DNA from: Brevundimonas sp.
GTDB taxonomy: Bacteria > Pseudomonadota > Alphaproteobacteria > Caulobacterales > Caulobacteraceae
Assembly (NCBI RefSeq): GCF_013823285.1
Contig: NZ_PNLV01000021.1
Coordinates: forward strand, 1 to 32,423
Reading direction: 5' to 3'
DNA length: 32,423 nt
The number at the start of each line of letters is the position of its first letter. The first letter of the stretch is position 1. The notes beneath the pieces were generated by a model, which saw only the letters and a list, made by a program, of their open reading frames with translations, ran no database searches and was not told the origin of the DNA. Shown piece by piece: positions 23,188-32,423 of this stretch. Made by a program: the position numbers and the translations under genes.

Positions 23188-24165
23188 CTAGTCCCGGGTA
23201 GGGTCGGGCTGGTCGGCGTCGCCGTAGGTCAGGGACAGGAAGACATCCTCCAGATCCGGATCCTCGGTGGCGATGTCGCGGATGGCCACGCCCGCCTTGC
23301 GCACGGCCGCCAGCACCTGCTCGACGCTGGATTCACCGGTGCGGTAGGTGACCGCGAATGCGCCGTTGGGCCGCCCCTTCACCTCGAAACCCTTCAGCGT
23401 CGGCGCGGTCGCGGAAGGATCGACCGGCGTCACCACCACATTGCGGGTGTCCAGCCGCGTCAGCAGCTGCGCCGTCGGCTCGCACGCCACCACCCGGCCC
23501 CGGTTGACGATGGCGATGGTGTCGCACAGCTCCTGGGCCTCCTCCAGATAGTGGGTGGTCAGCAGGATGGTCACGCCCTCGGCGTTGATCCGGCGCACAT
23601 ACTCCCAGAGCTGGCGGCGCAGCTCCACGTCCACCCCGGCGGTGGGTTCGTCCAGGATCAGGATGGGCGGATTGTGCACCAGGGCCTTGGCCACCATCAG
23701 TCGCCGTTTCATGCCGCCCGACAGCGCGCGCACGTAGGCGTTGGCCTTGTCCGACAGACCCAGCGCCGCCAGCAGCTCGTCCGAGCGCCGCTCGTTCGCC
23801 GGCACGCCGTAGAATCCGGCCTGCACCTCCAGGGCCTCGCGGGGGGTGAAGAACACATCCGCCACGATCTCTTGCGGCACCACGCCCAGGGCCGCGCGGG
23901 CGTCGCGGGGCCGCTCGTCAATGTCGCGGCCCCAGATGGAGACCGTCCCGCCCGATTTCTTCACCACCCCGGCCAGGATGTTGATCAGGGTGGACTTGCC
24001 CGCCCCGTTCGGTCCCAGCAGGCCGAACATGGACCCGCGCGGCACCACCAGGTCGACGCCGTGCAGCGCCGTCTTGGGCGGCGACTTGCGGCTTCCGGCG
24101 TAGGTCTTCTCAAGCCCCCGAACCTCGATGGCGTTGTCAGGCAGGGCGTCGCTGGTCTGGGTCAT
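23188..24165 (-). CDS. ABC-2 type transporter ATP-binding protein
   Basis: A 325-residue ABC ATPase of the drug/ABC-2 (CcmA, NatA-like) group. Walker A GPNGAGKST is at 51-59, the Q-loop in GVVPQE, the signature LSGGM at 148-152, Walker B LILDEP at 169-174 followed by TAGVD, and the H-loop in LLTTHYLEEA. The C-terminal 90 residues form the extra domain typical of this group. Such ATPases need a separate membrane permease, normally the next gene. None follows here: the gene ends 6 bases before palindromic repeat copy B and then the POT gene. The permease may be elsewhere or lost. Upstream is a divergent zf-CHCC gene. Confidence 0.93.
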   Translation of the reverse strand: MTQTSDALPDNAIEVRGLEKTYAGSRKSPPKTALHGVDLVVPRGSMFGLLGPNGAGKSTLINILAGVVKKSGGTVSIWGRDIDERPRDARAALGVVPQEIVADVFFTPREALEVQAGFYGVPANERRSDELLAALGLSDKANAYVRALSGGMKRRLMVAKALVHNPPILILDEPTAGVDVELRRQLWEYVRRINAEGVTILLTTHYLEEAQELCDTIAIVNRGRVVACEPTAQLLTRLDTRNVVVTPVDPSATAPTLKGFEVKGRPNGAFAVTYRTGESSVEQVLAAVRKAGVAIRDIATEDPDLEDVFLSLTYGDADQPDPTRD

Positions 24166-24272
24166 GAAGGCTTCGGTTCGGTATGGAGGGACGCGGTCGT
24201 TAGCGTTCGCGTAAAATTGACGGCGTAAGGCGTGGGCCGTAGGTATGCCGCCTTCCTCCCCACGCCAAGGTC

Positions 24273-24524
24273 ATGAGCCCGATTATGCCGCCGCGCCACC
24301 CCGACATCGCCGTTCCGCCCCCCGAGGAGATCGTGGTGACCTCAAAGCGCGTGGCCTGTGACGGCGGCGGCGGGGCGCTCGGCCATCCGCTGGTCTACAT
24401 GGACATGGGCGACGAGGACTTCGTGGAGTGCGGCTATTGCGACCGCCGCTTCGTCCTGGCCGCCCACCCTGTCCCCGAAAACGAGTATCTGGACCCGGCG
24501 CCGCGTCACGGCGAGGCGCACTGA
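24273..24524 (+). CDS. zf-CHCC zinc-finger domain protein
   Basis: An 83-residue protein of the zf-CHCC family (PF10276), related to NDUFS6, the zinc-binding accessory subunit of mitochondrial complex I. The ligands are Cys29, His38, Cys53 and Cys56 in VACDGGGGALGHPLVYMD and VECGYCDRRFVL. Alphaproteobacterial members are small stand-alone proteins and some associate with complex I. A TTGACG hexamer at 24217 could belong to its promoter, with a poor -10 match, so I do not list it. The start could be ATG 24273 or, four codons later, ATG 24285. The stop is 2 bases before the glyoxalase start, implying cotranscription. Confidence 0.85.
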   Translation: MSPIMPPRHPDIAVPPPEEIVVTSKRVACDGGGGALGHPLVYMDMGDEDFVECGYCDRRFVLAAHPVPENEYLDPAPRHGEAH

Positions 24525-24526
24525 AC

Positions 24527-24967
24527 ATGCGCTATCTGCACACCATGGTCCGGGTGAAGGATCTGGACGCCTCGCTGCGCTTTTATCGCGACCTGCTGGG
24601 TCTCGAGGAAGTCCGGCGCGTGGAGAACGAGAAGGGCCGCTTCACCCTCGTCTTCCTCGCCGCGCCGAAGGACCGGACGCGCTCGGCCGCCGAACGCTCG
24701 CCCGAGCTGGAGCTGACCGTCAACTGGGACCTGGAGGACTATGCTGGCGGCCGCAATTTCGGCCACCTGGCCTACAAGGTCGACGACGTCTATGCGGCCT
24801 GTCAGCGGCTGATGGACGGGGGCGTCGTCATCAACCGCCCCCCGCGCGACGGCAACATGGCCTTCGTCCGTTCGCCGGACGGCATCTCCATCGAGCTGCT
24901 GCAGGAAGGCGAGCCCCTGGCGCCCGCCGAACCCTGGGCCTCCATGCCCAATACGGGCAGCTGGTGA
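24527..24967 (+). CDS. gloA: Glyoxalase I (lactoylglutathione lyase)
   Basis: A 146-residue vicinal-oxygen-chelate protein that isomerises the methylglyoxal-glutathione hemithioacetal to S-lactoylglutathione. It starts MRYLHTMVRVKDLDASLRFY, with the metal-ligand His at 5. Other ligands are Glu in ELELTVNW, His in GHLAYKVDD and Glu in SIELLQ. RDLLGLEEVRR and FVRSPDGISIELLQ are diagnostic. The length is typical of the short bacterial enzymes. The ATG at 24527 has GAGG about ten bases upstream; an open frame further up overlaps the zf-CHCC gene and lacks similarity. Confidence 0.93.
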   Translation: MRYLHTMVRVKDLDASLRFYRDLLGLEEVRRVENEKGRFTLVFLAAPKDRTRSAAERSPELELTVNWDLEDYAGGRNFGHLAYKVDDVYAACQRLMDGGVVINRPPRDGNMAFVRSPDGISIELLQEGEPLAPAEPWASMPNTGSW

Positions 24968-24980
24968 TGCCCTGCCCGCA

Positions 24981-25616
24981 ATGACGCGACCGGTCCTCCC
25001 CAGCCGCACCGCGCCGATCCTCGCCGTCCTCCTCGCGACGGCGCTGACGGCCGCTTGCGCCTCCACCACCGAGACCAATCCCTCGCGCACGGCGACCGAA
25101 CAGTTGCTGGTGGCGCGGGCGGCTGACCGGGCGGTGGAGGATCTGACCCTGCCGATCCCCGACGGCTCCGTCGTGTTCGTGGACGAAACCTATTTCCGCG
25201 CCGAGGCGTCCCCCTACGCCATCAGCGCCATCCGGGCCGCCCTCTCGGAGGCCGGCTACGCCCTGGCCCGCAACCGCGACCAGGCCGACGTGATCTTCGA
25301 GGTCCGCGCCGGCGCCCTGTCGCTGGAGCAGATGCGCCGCCTTCTGGGCGTTCCGGCCATGAGCGTGCCCCTGTCCGACTACCGGGTGGTGTCCTTCCCG
25401 GAGCTGTCGCTCTACAGCCGCCGCGACCGCACCGGCGTCGCGGAGTTCTCCGGCTTCGTCTACCGGGCCGAGGACGGGGCCCCTATCGCCGCCGTCGCGC
25501 CCATGATCGGCCAGTACACCATCCGCAGTCACCGTCTGCTGATGATGATGACCTGGGGCCAGCAGTACGCCGAACCGGGCGAACAGGACCCCGGCGAAAG
25601 CTGGTGGGAGTTCTAG
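24981..25616 (+). CDS. Uncharacterised lipoprotein
   Basis: A 211-residue lipoprotein; the signal peptide ends in a lipobox LTAAC with the lipidated Cys at 26, followed by ASTTETNPSRTATEQLL. The mature part has a conserved-looking ATEQLLVARAADRAVEDL segment, VVFVDETYFRAEASPY, and a C-terminal region near YTIRSHRLLMMMTWGQQY. The opening resembles the DUF6655 proteins, but I cannot confirm this without a profile search. The Cys is followed by Ala, so sorting to the outer membrane is expected. It begins 13 bases after gloA and may be in the same transcript. Function unknown. Confidence 0.75.
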   Translation: MTRPVLPSRTAPILAVLLATALTAACASTTETNPSRTATEQLLVARAADRAVEDLTLPIPDGSVVFVDETYFRAEASPYAISAIRAALSEAGYALARNRDQADVIFEVRAGALSLEQMRRLLGVPAMSVPLSDYRVVSFPELSLYSRRDRTGVAEFSGFVYRAEDGAPIAAVAPMIGQYTIRSHRLLMMMTWGQQYAEPGEQDPGESWWEF

Positions 25617-25620
25617 GCCG

Positions 25621-26592
25621 TCAGATCGTCAGAACCACCTTGCCGGTGTGTGACCCGGACTCCAGATGCCGGTGCGCCGCCGCCGCGTCGTCCAGCGGAA
25701 AGATCCTGTCCACGATCGGCCTGACGCGCCCCTCCGCCACCCACGGCCAGAGCGTGGTTTCAACCGCCTCGGCCAGCCGGGCCTTCTCGTCGGCGTGGCG
25801 CGCCCTGAGCGTGGATCCGGTCAGGGTCAGCCGGCCGCGCATCAGGCGGGACAGGTCCACCTGGGCCAGGTTCCCCGACTGGAAGGCGATCACCACCCAG
25901 CGGCCGCCGGGCTTCAGCGTCTTCAGGTTCTGCTCCGCATAGGCGGCGCCCACCATGTCCAGCACCACGTCCGCCCCGCCCGCCTCCTGGACCGCCTCGA
26001 GGAACCGGCCGTCCGAGGCGTCGATGGAGACGTCGGCGCCCAGATCCCGGGCCGCTTTCGCCTTGTCGGCGCCGCGCGAGGTGGCGATGACCCGCGCGCC
26101 CGCCGCCCTGGCCGCCTGGATCGCCATCACGCCGATGCCCGAGGTGGCGCCGTGGACCAGCAGGGTCTCGCCTGCCTTGAGGCGCCCGTCCTCGAACACA
26201 TTGGTGAAGACCGTGAAGGCGGTTTCGGGCAGGGCGGCGGCCTGGACGAAATCGAGCCCGGCGGGAACGGGCAGAACATGACGCGCATCGACGACCGCGT
26301 ATTCCGCATAGCCGCCGCCCCCCAGAAGGGCGCAGACCCGGTCGCCGGCCCGCCAGCGCATCACGTCCGCCCCGATCGCCTCGATCTCTCCGGCCGCCTC
26401 CAGACCGAGGATGTCGGATGCGCCCTCGGGCGGTGGGTACAGGCCCTTGCGCTGAAGGATGTCGGGGCGGTTCACCCCGGCGGCCCGCACGCGGATCCGG
26501 ACCTGTCCCGGGCCCGGTTCGGGCGTGGGCCGCTCGCCGACGACCAGCGCCTCCGCCTCGCCCGCGCCGTCCCTGATCTCGATCACGCGCAT
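25621..26592 (-). CDS. NAD(P)H quinone oxidoreductase, PIG3-type MDR family
   Basis: A 323-residue medium-chain reductase without the structural zinc, of the quinone oxidoreductase/PIG3 subgroup. The N-terminal GroES-like part has VRAAGVNRPDILQRKGLYPPP, a near-exact PIG3 block, and GLEAAGEIEAIG. The Rossmann fold carries LVHGATSGIGVMAIQAARAAG, where AxxGxG-type glycines bind NADPH, and DVVLDMVGA. It ends with SGSHTGKVVLTI. The enzyme reduces quinones with NADPH; the physiological acceptor is unknown. ATG 26592 has AAGGGAG upstream at good spacing, so the longer frame open to 26655 is not used. It is convergent with the lipoprotein gene (4-base gap) and divergent from the DUF1192 gene. Confidence 0.93.
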   Translation of the reverse strand: MRVIEIRDGAGEAEALVVGERPTPEPGPGQVRIRVRAAGVNRPDILQRKGLYPPPEGASDILGLEAAGEIEAIGADVMRWRAGDRVCALLGGGGYAEYAVVDARHVLPVPAGLDFVQAAALPETAFTVFTNVFEDGRLKAGETLLVHGATSGIGVMAIQAARAAGARVIATSRGADKAKAARDLGADVSIDASDGRFLEAVQEAGGADVVLDMVGAAYAEQNLKTLKPGGRWVVIAFQSGNLAQVDLSRLMRGRLTLTGSTLRARHADEKARLAEAVETTLWPWVAEGRVRPIVDRIFPLDDAAAAHRHLESGSHTGKVVLTI

Positions 26593-26671
26593 GCATGCTC
26601 CCTTGCAATCCCGAGCGCCCCGGCGCTTTCTTAGGCGGTCAGGGGATGAGCGCAAGGCGAGGGACGCGGCG

Positions 26672-26878
26672 ATGGTTTTCGATGATCTTGACCCCAGGCC
26701 GGCCCGGGGTGCGGCTGTGGCGGCCCTGGGCCGCGAGGACCTCGACCTTTATTCCGTGGAGGAGCTCGACGAGCGCATCGAGGGGCTGAAAGTCGAGATC
26801 GCCCGCTGTGAACGGGCGCGCGCCGGCAAGCAGTCGCAAAAGAGCGCCGCCGACGCCCTGTTCAGCTTCAAGTCCTGA
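26672..26878 (+). CDS. DUF1192 small protein
   Basis: A 68-residue protein. LYSVEELDERIEGLKVEIARCERARAGKQ forms an amphipathic, probably coiled-coil helix and matches DUF1192 (PF06698). The end, KSAADALFSFKS, is the family's usual C-terminus. The family is confined to alphaproteobacteria and is typically encoded beside a DUF1465 gene, as here. It is divergent from the quinone oxidoreductase gene with 79 bases between. Its stop is followed by a weak hairpin, GACCG/CGGTC (26884-26899), and TTTATT, so it may be transcribed separately from rcdA. Function unknown. Confidence 0.85.
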   Translation: MVFDDLDPRPARGAAVAALGREDLDLYSVEELDERIEGLKVEIARCERARAGKQSQKSAADALFSFKS

Positions 26879-26980
26879 AATCGGACCGCCGGGACGGTCT
26901 TTATTGGCACATGGGTTGCAAAGCAGGCCCGGAGGGCGCCAGCATGGGCGCCGGAATCGGGCGCCGGCCGGGAAGTGTGC

Positions 26981-27499
26981 ATGTCTGAGTTGACCGCCGA
27001 GAACGCCGTGACAGGCGCCGCCGCACAGGGCGGATCCGTGGGCGATTTTTCGCGCTCTGAGCTGTTCGACCGCACCTTCCAGGAAGGCATGGAGCTGGTG
27101 GAGGACACCGCCGCCTATCTGGACGGGGACGGACGACGTGAATCCAAGCTCCTGTCCCGCTCCGCGGCCCTGGCCTATGCGGCCGAGAGCATGAAGCTGA
27201 CCACGCGCCTGATGCAGGTCGCGTCCTGGCTGCTGGTTCAGCGGGCCGTCCGTGAGGGCGACATGACGCCCCAGGCGGCGGGCGAGCGCCGGCACCGGCT
27301 GGCGGAGCGCCGGATCGAGAGCGCCCCGACCCACGCGGAGCTGCCCATCGCCCTGGTGGAGTATCTGGTCCGGTCCGAGAAGCTCTACGACCGGGTGCTG
27401 TATCTGGACCGGCGCATGTATGGCGAAGACGCCGTCACGATCGGACCAAACCCCGTCCAGAACCAGATCGACCGCCTCGCCGCCGCTTTCGGCGGCTGA
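26981..27499 (+). CDS. rcdA: DUF1465 protein, RcdA orthologue (regulator of CtrA degradation)
   Basis: A 172-residue, mostly helical protein of the DUF1465 family (PF07323), which includes Caulobacter RcdA. Strong blocks are SELFDRTFQEGMELVEDTAAYLDG, LAYAAESMKLTTRLMQVASWLLVQRAVREG and LPIALVEYLVRSEKLYDRVLYLDRRM. RcdA is an adaptor in the CpdR-ClpXP hierarchy and helps deliver CtrA, with PopA, for proteolysis at the swarmer-to-stalked transition. The acidic or flexible C-terminus used for ClpX handling in RcdA is short here and ends QIDRLAAAFGG. ATG 26981 begins MSELTAEN; an in-frame GTG two codons earlier is possible. It is convergent with the L,D-transpeptidase gene. Confidence 0.82.
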   Translation: MSELTAENAVTGAAAQGGSVGDFSRSELFDRTFQEGMELVEDTAAYLDGDGRRESKLLSRSAALAYAAESMKLTTRLMQVASWLLVQRAVREGDMTPQAAGERRHRLAERRIESAPTHAELPIALVEYLVRSEKLYDRVLYLDRRMYGEDAVTIGPNPVQNQIDRLAAAFGG

Positions 27500-27508
27500 A
27501 CCCGGGTC

Positions 27509-29104
27509 CTACGGACCCACGTCCTCCTCGTCCGGCCGGGCGGCCGCGACCGGCTGCGGCAGGCTGAGGTGGATGCCCAGGGCCTCGGCCAGACGGGCGT
27601 CGCGGTTGTAGACGTCCTCGCGGAACGCCACCCGTCCCTGACCGTCCACGAAGGCGGTCCAGTACAGCAGGCGCACGCTGATTTCGCGGCCTGTCTCCAC
27701 CCGCTGGGTGCGGCGGCTGTCCAGTGCGGTGTCGAACTGGTTCAGCCGCGAGGGATCCGGGGACAGCAGCAGGCGCGCGAAATCCACCGCATTCTGCACC
27801 CGCACGCAGCCGTGGCTCCGATGCCGGAAGGCGCTGTTGAAGGCGGCCTTGGACGGGGTGTCGTGCAGGAAGATGGCGTGGCTGTCGCGCAGTTCGAACT
27901 TCACAAAGCCCAGGGCCGCATTGGGCCCGGCGCGCTGGACCACATTGCCCGCCGGTGCGATGTACATGTTCTGGGACGCCAGATAGGCCGGGCCGCGCGG
28001 CAGGATTTCGTTCCTGGCGATGGAGGCCGGCACATACCAGGGCGGATTGGCCACCACCGAGGCGAAGGGCTTCTCCAGGCTGGGCGTCTGGTTGTTGGCG
28101 GTGCCGACCACGACGCGGTTGGAGTGCACCGGGCGGTCGTCCTTCCAGTAGACCATGATGGCCGCCGCGGTGTTCACCTCGATGCGCTCGGGCGACAGTT
28201 CGCGCTTGAGCCAGCGGCGGCGCTCCAGATTCAGGGCGATCTGGCGGGCCCGGTCCTCGGCCGAAGCCGACAGGGACCGCTGGGTCGCCGGGCCGATGCG
28301 CCCGTCCACCCCCAGGCCATGGCGCAGCTGGAAGCCGCGCACCGCTTCGACCAGCTCGGGACCGTAGACATCGCCGTTGAGGGCCACGGCGCGGTCCGCC
28401 CGGGCGTCCAGATCGCCCTCGGCCACCAGACGGGCGCGCAGGGCGGCGATGCGGCGGTCGGCGGCGCCGGGTTCGATGGTGCCCCCCTGCGTGAACGCAG
28501 GCCAGCCGCCGGTCTCGCGGATCAGGCGGCGATAGCGGACATAGCCCGCCGACAGATTGGTGTAGCCGATGTCCGTGGGGGCCAGGCCCTCGAACCAGTC
28601 CAGAAGGCGGTCCCGCGCCACGGCGTCGTGCAGGCCGCCGGCCAGATCGACCCGGTTCTTCTGCATCTCCCAGAGGTTCTCGACCGTCTCGGGGCGCACC
28701 GCGCCTTCGGCCAGAACCCGGGCGTATCCGAGCGCTGCGATGGAGGTGCGGATATCGGCGCTGGCCGGATCGGCGGCCAGGCCGGCGAAGTCGAAATGGT
28801 CCGCGCCGGACAGGCCGTGACGCTCTGACCGCTCGGCCACCTGGCCCAGGGTGCGCATGCGCGGCGCCGTCCAGATCGGCCGCCAGCCGGCCATCTCGTA
28901 AAGCCGGCGCAGTTCCGGCTGAAGCGCGGCGGGCGCGCGGGTCAGCTGGACGTTGAAGCTGTCATAGAAGGCGCGCGCGTCAGGGTCCTGCGGCGGCTGG
29001 GGCTGAACCGCCCCGCCCGGCCCGGTCCCATAGGGCGTCTGGGCCTGAACGGCCGAAGCCAGGGCCGAGGCGGCCGCCGCCAGGGTCAATTGCCGTCGAT
29101 TCAT
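27509..29104 (-). CDS. L,D-transpeptidase, YcbB/LdtD type
   Basis: A 531-residue periplasmic L,D-transpeptidase that forms 3-3 crosslinks in peptidoglycan. The N-terminal signal is MNRRQLTLAAAASALASAVQAQ; the twin Arg before the hydrophobic core suggests possible Tat use. A scaffold domain follows, then a peptidoglycan-binding domain (VRGFQLRHGLGVDGRIGPAT), and the YkuD catalytic domain near the end with HDTPSKAAFNSAFRHRSHGC and VRVQN. The catalytic Cys is in SHGCVR at about residue 430. Length and order suit the YcbB family. ATG 29104 or ATG 29110 are both possible; longer frames lack similarity. The gene lies 150 bases downstream of rpmE, after a terminator. Confidence 0.92.
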   Translation of the reverse strand: MNRRQLTLAAAASALASAVQAQTPYGTGPGGAVQPQPPQDPDARAFYDSFNVQLTRAPAALQPELRRLYEMAGWRPIWTAPRMRTLGQVAERSERHGLSGADHFDFAGLAADPASADIRTSIAALGYARVLAEGAVRPETVENLWEMQKNRVDLAGGLHDAVARDRLLDWFEGLAPTDIGYTNLSAGYVRYRRLIRETGGWPAFTQGGTIEPGAADRRIAALRARLVAEGDLDARADRAVALNGDVYGPELVEAVRGFQLRHGLGVDGRIGPATQRSLSASAEDRARQIALNLERRRWLKRELSPERIEVNTAAAIMVYWKDDRPVHSNRVVVGTANNQTPSLEKPFASVVANPPWYVPASIARNEILPRGPAYLASQNMYIAPAGNVVQRAGPNAALGFVKFELRDSHAIFLHDTPSKAAFNSAFRHRSHGCVRVQNAVDFARLLLSPDPSRLNQFDTALDSRRTQRVETGREISVRLLYWTAFVDGQGRVAFREDVYNRDARLAEALGIHLSLPQPVAAARPDEEDVGP

Positions 29105-29193
29105 CACCATCAAGAGCCCAGTCCAGTCCGGCGCCGTCCGCCGGGACGCCCCCATTTATTCCAACACTCCAAGCTTACCGGCGTTCCGGCCAA

Positions 29194-29223
29194 ACAAAAA
29201 GCGCCGGTCGGCTGACCGGCGCC
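29194..29223 (-). terminator. Intrinsic terminator of rpmE
   Basis: On the minus strand the stem GCGCCGGTC/GACCGGCGC (9 bp, 4-base loop AGCC) ends in TTTTTGTTTG. It begins 36 bases after the rpmE stop, as expected for an abundant ribosomal-protein transcript, and separates it from the L,D-transpeptidase gene. Confidence 0.88.
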
Positions 29224-29258
29224 CTTGTTGGTTGCGGCTGTGGCCCGAAGGCCGCGCC

Positions 29259-29483
29259 TTACTTCTTGAGGAAGCCGCCGTACTTGTTGGTGAAGCGCGA
29301 AACGCGGCCGCCGCGGTCCAGCAGGGTCTGGTTGCCGCCGGTCCAGGCCGGGTGGGTGGACGGATCGATGTCCAGGTTCAGGGTCGCGCCTTCCTTGCCG
29401 TAGGTCGAGCGCGTCTGATAGGTGGTCCCGTCGGTCATCACCACGGTGATGAAGTGATAGTCGGGATGGGTGTCCTTTTTCAT
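29259..29483 (-). CDS. rpmE: Ribosomal protein L31, zinc-independent form
   Basis: A 74-residue L31 beginning [19 protein letters not shown] and ending [17 protein letters not shown]. The HPAWTGG and [11 protein letters not shown] blocks are diagnostic. It contains no Cys, so it is the C-minus form that does not bind zinc, in contrast to the CxxC form. In alphaproteobacteria this form is usually the only L31. It is a component of the large ribosomal subunit at the central protuberance. It is divergent from the ABC exporter gene with 147 bases between, and has its own terminator. Confidence 0.97.
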   Translation of the reverse strand: MKKDTHPDYHFITVVMTDGTTYQTRSTYGKEGATLNLDIDPSTHPAWTGGNQTLLDRGGRVSRFTNKYGGFLKK

Positions 29484-29630
29484 CGGTCCGGCGTGTCCTG
29501 ATTAGCGCCCCGTGACTGGGTCGGGACGATACCGACCGTCCGCGCGCAGAAAATGGAAACCCGCCGGAAGCCCCGGCGGGAGAGGGGCGGCGTTTACACC
29601 CATGGGCCTTCTGAGGCAAGAGGCGCGGCC

Positions 29631-31472
<1,842 letters not shown>

Positions 31473-31561
31473 GGCGGCGCCCGGAACATGGTATCATGGG
31501 CTTCGGATGAACCGCCGCCTCCGCGACGTGTTTGAGCCGTATGATAATTCGGGAGACTGAC

Positions 31562-31774
31562 ATGCGCATCGCGTTGCTTGCTCTGGTCCTGACGCCGCTG
31601 GCCGCCTGCGCCGCCGGCGCCACCGGCGACCGCTACAATGACGAACTGGACCGCCTCAGCCAGGCTTGCCAGGACCGCGGGGGAATCCTCACCCCCTCAG
31701 GCTCCCAGAGCGGGCGGCCCAACACCGACTACATCTGCGAGATTCGCGGCGGCGGCGGACTGACCAGGGACTGA
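31562..31774 (+). CDS. Small lipoprotein (70 aa)
   Basis: A 70-residue lipoprotein. The signal peptide MRIALLALVLTPLAAC gives a lipobox LAAC with lipidated Cys16. The mature part, about 55 residues, has two further Cys, in LSQACQDRGG and TDYICEIRGG, which could form one disulfide in the periplasm. GGGAG lies just upstream of the ATG. I do not recognise a family. The spacing of 89 bases from the ABC exporter gene and 39 bases from the CoA-transferase gene leaves operon membership open. Confidence 0.7.
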   Translation: MRIALLALVLTPLAACAAGATGDRYNDELDRLSQACQDRGGILTPSGSQSGRPNTDYICEIRGGGGLTRD

Positions 31775-31813
31775 GCCCTTCACGCCGCCTCGGGCGCGGA
31801 CTAGACCGGGGTC

Positions 31814-32423
31814 ATGACCGGATCCGCCCCTGCTTCCTCCGCGCCCCTCGCCGACGTTCGAGTTCTCGACCTGTCCCGGGTCCTGGCCGGCCCCTGGGCC
31901 ACCCAGCTGCTGGCCGATCTGGGCGCCGAGGTGATCAAGATCGAGCGGCCGGGGGCGGGCGACGACACCCGCCACTGGGGCCCGCCCTTCACTACCCGCA
32001 CCGACGGATCGCCGGGCGACGCCGCCTATTTCCTCTGCGCCAACCGGGGCAAGCAGTCGGTGGCCCTGGACATCGCCAGCCCCGGAGGCGCGGCCCTCAT
32101 TCGCCGCATGGCCGCCGACGCCGACGTGCTGGTCGAGAATTTCAAGACCGGCGGCCTGAAGAAGTACGGCCTGGATTTCGACAGCCTGAAGGCCGTCAAT
32201 CCGCGACTGATCTACTGTTCCATCACCGGCTTCGGCCAGACCGGACCGCGCGCCCGTCAGGCGGGCTATGACTACATGATCCAGGCCATGGGCGGCCTGA
32301 TGTCCATCACCGGCCAGCCGGACGGCGCGCCGGGCGCCGAGCCCATGAAGGCGGGCGTGGCGGTGGCCGACCTGTTCACCGGCCTGTACGCCTCGAACGC
32401 CATCCTGGCGGCCCTGTACGGGG
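31814..32423 (+). CDS. Class III CoA-transferase (CaiB/BaiF family), N-terminal part
   Basis: The gene runs off the window after 203 codons. The N-terminus reads VRVLDLSRVLAGPWATQLLADL and GAEVIKIERPGAGDDTRHWGPP, which is diagnostic for CaiB/BaiF CoA-transferases. Further blocks are ANRGKQSVALDIASP, DVLVENFKTGGLKKYGLD, SITGFGQTGP and AGYDYMIQAMGGLMSITGQPDG. The Asp in GYDYMIQAMGG is at the expected position of the catalytic Asp that forms the anhydride with the acyl group. These enzymes move CoA between carboxylic acids, and many act on short-chain, bile-acid or dicarboxylic substrates. The specific substrate cannot be judged from the N-terminal half. Confidence 0.93.
   Translation, partial: MTGSAPASSAPLADVRVLDLSRVLAGPWATQLLADLGAEVIKIERPGAGDDTRHWGPPFTTRTDGSPGDAAYFLCANRGKQSVALDIASPGGAALIRRMAADADVLVENFKTGGLKKYGLDFDSLKAVNPRLIYCSITGFGQTGPRARQAGYDYMIQAMGGLMSITGQPDGAPGAEPMKAGVAVADLFTGLYASNAILAALYG

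Noticed and set aside
29560..29580. 8-bp inverted repeat CCCGCCGG/CCGGCGGG upstream of the ABC exporter as a terminator
   Set aside because: Its T-rich side faces the minus strand, where no gene ends; on the plus strand there is no T-run. Could be a leader hairpin but evidence is thin.
31531..31550. TTTGAG and TATGATAAT as a promoter for the small lipoprotein
   Set aside because: The elements are too close together and too near the start codon to leave room for the ribosome binding site.

Overview
The window is a GC-rich, gene-dense chromosomal segment from an alphaproteobacterium, most likely Caulobacterales and probably Brevundimonas-like. The indications are an aa3-type cytochrome oxidase operon with CtaG, a 43-residue CoxF-like protein and SURF1; a PAS-GEDEF-EAL protein matching Caulobacter PdeA; a DUF1465 protein matching RcdA; a TonB-dependent receptor; and a Cys-type intracellular PHB depolymerase. 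Nearly all of it reads as ordinary chromosomal backbone. I see no phage, insertion sequence, integrase, CRISPR array, tRNA or rRNA, and no gene-free stretch longer than 300 bases.

Layout. 1-2230 (+): the end of an MltA-like lytic transglycosylase, PHB depolymerase phaZ with a possible PhaR box upstream, and a YgjP-type metallopeptidase. 2299-6835 (-): a class A penicillin-binding protein, pdeA and a GNAT acetyltransferase. 6866-14519 (-): an M16 peptidase and the respiratory cluster, in transcription order ctaC, ctaD, ctaB, coxF-like, ctaG, ctaE, DUF983, SURF1, then M16. The spacing is tight and two hairpin terminators lie inside the run. 14775-16444 (+): a PadR regulator, a HAAS/DUF1700 membrane protein that is frameshifted in this sequence, and a GIN/DUF2807 envelope protein, coupled by ATGA overlaps behind a perfect inverted-repeat operator candidate. 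16506-17936 (+): tldD. 17937-18878 (-): a TraB/GumN-like protein that has lost both GxxH motifs. 19011-21062 (+): a TonB-dependent receptor. 21165-24165 (-): a POT peptide transporter with a long extracytoplasmic insertion and a stand-alone ABC ATPase. 24273-25616 (+): a zf-CHCC protein, glyoxalase I and a lipoprotein. 25621-26592 (-): a quinone oxidoreductase. 26672-27499 (+): a DUF1192 protein and rcdA. 27509-29483 (-): an L,D-transpeptidase and rpmE. 29631-32423 (+): an ABC exporter, a small lipoprotein and the start of a class III CoA-transferase.

Functional themes are terminal oxidase assembly (copper delivery, heme O synthesis, SURF1), envelope construction (PBP, L,D-transpeptidase, MltA), and cell-cycle proteolysis. 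PdeA and RcdA both belong to the CpdR/ClpXP pathway in Caulobacter and lie about 20 kb apart here. The observations most worth following are the damaged PadR-HAAS-GIN cassette, a palindromic repeat family with two copies abutting gene ends, the POT insertion, and the degenerate TraB/GumN protein divergent from the receptor. I did not find a clearly new multi-gene system. The PadR-HAAS-GIN cassette is the nearest candidate, and it belongs to a known general type.
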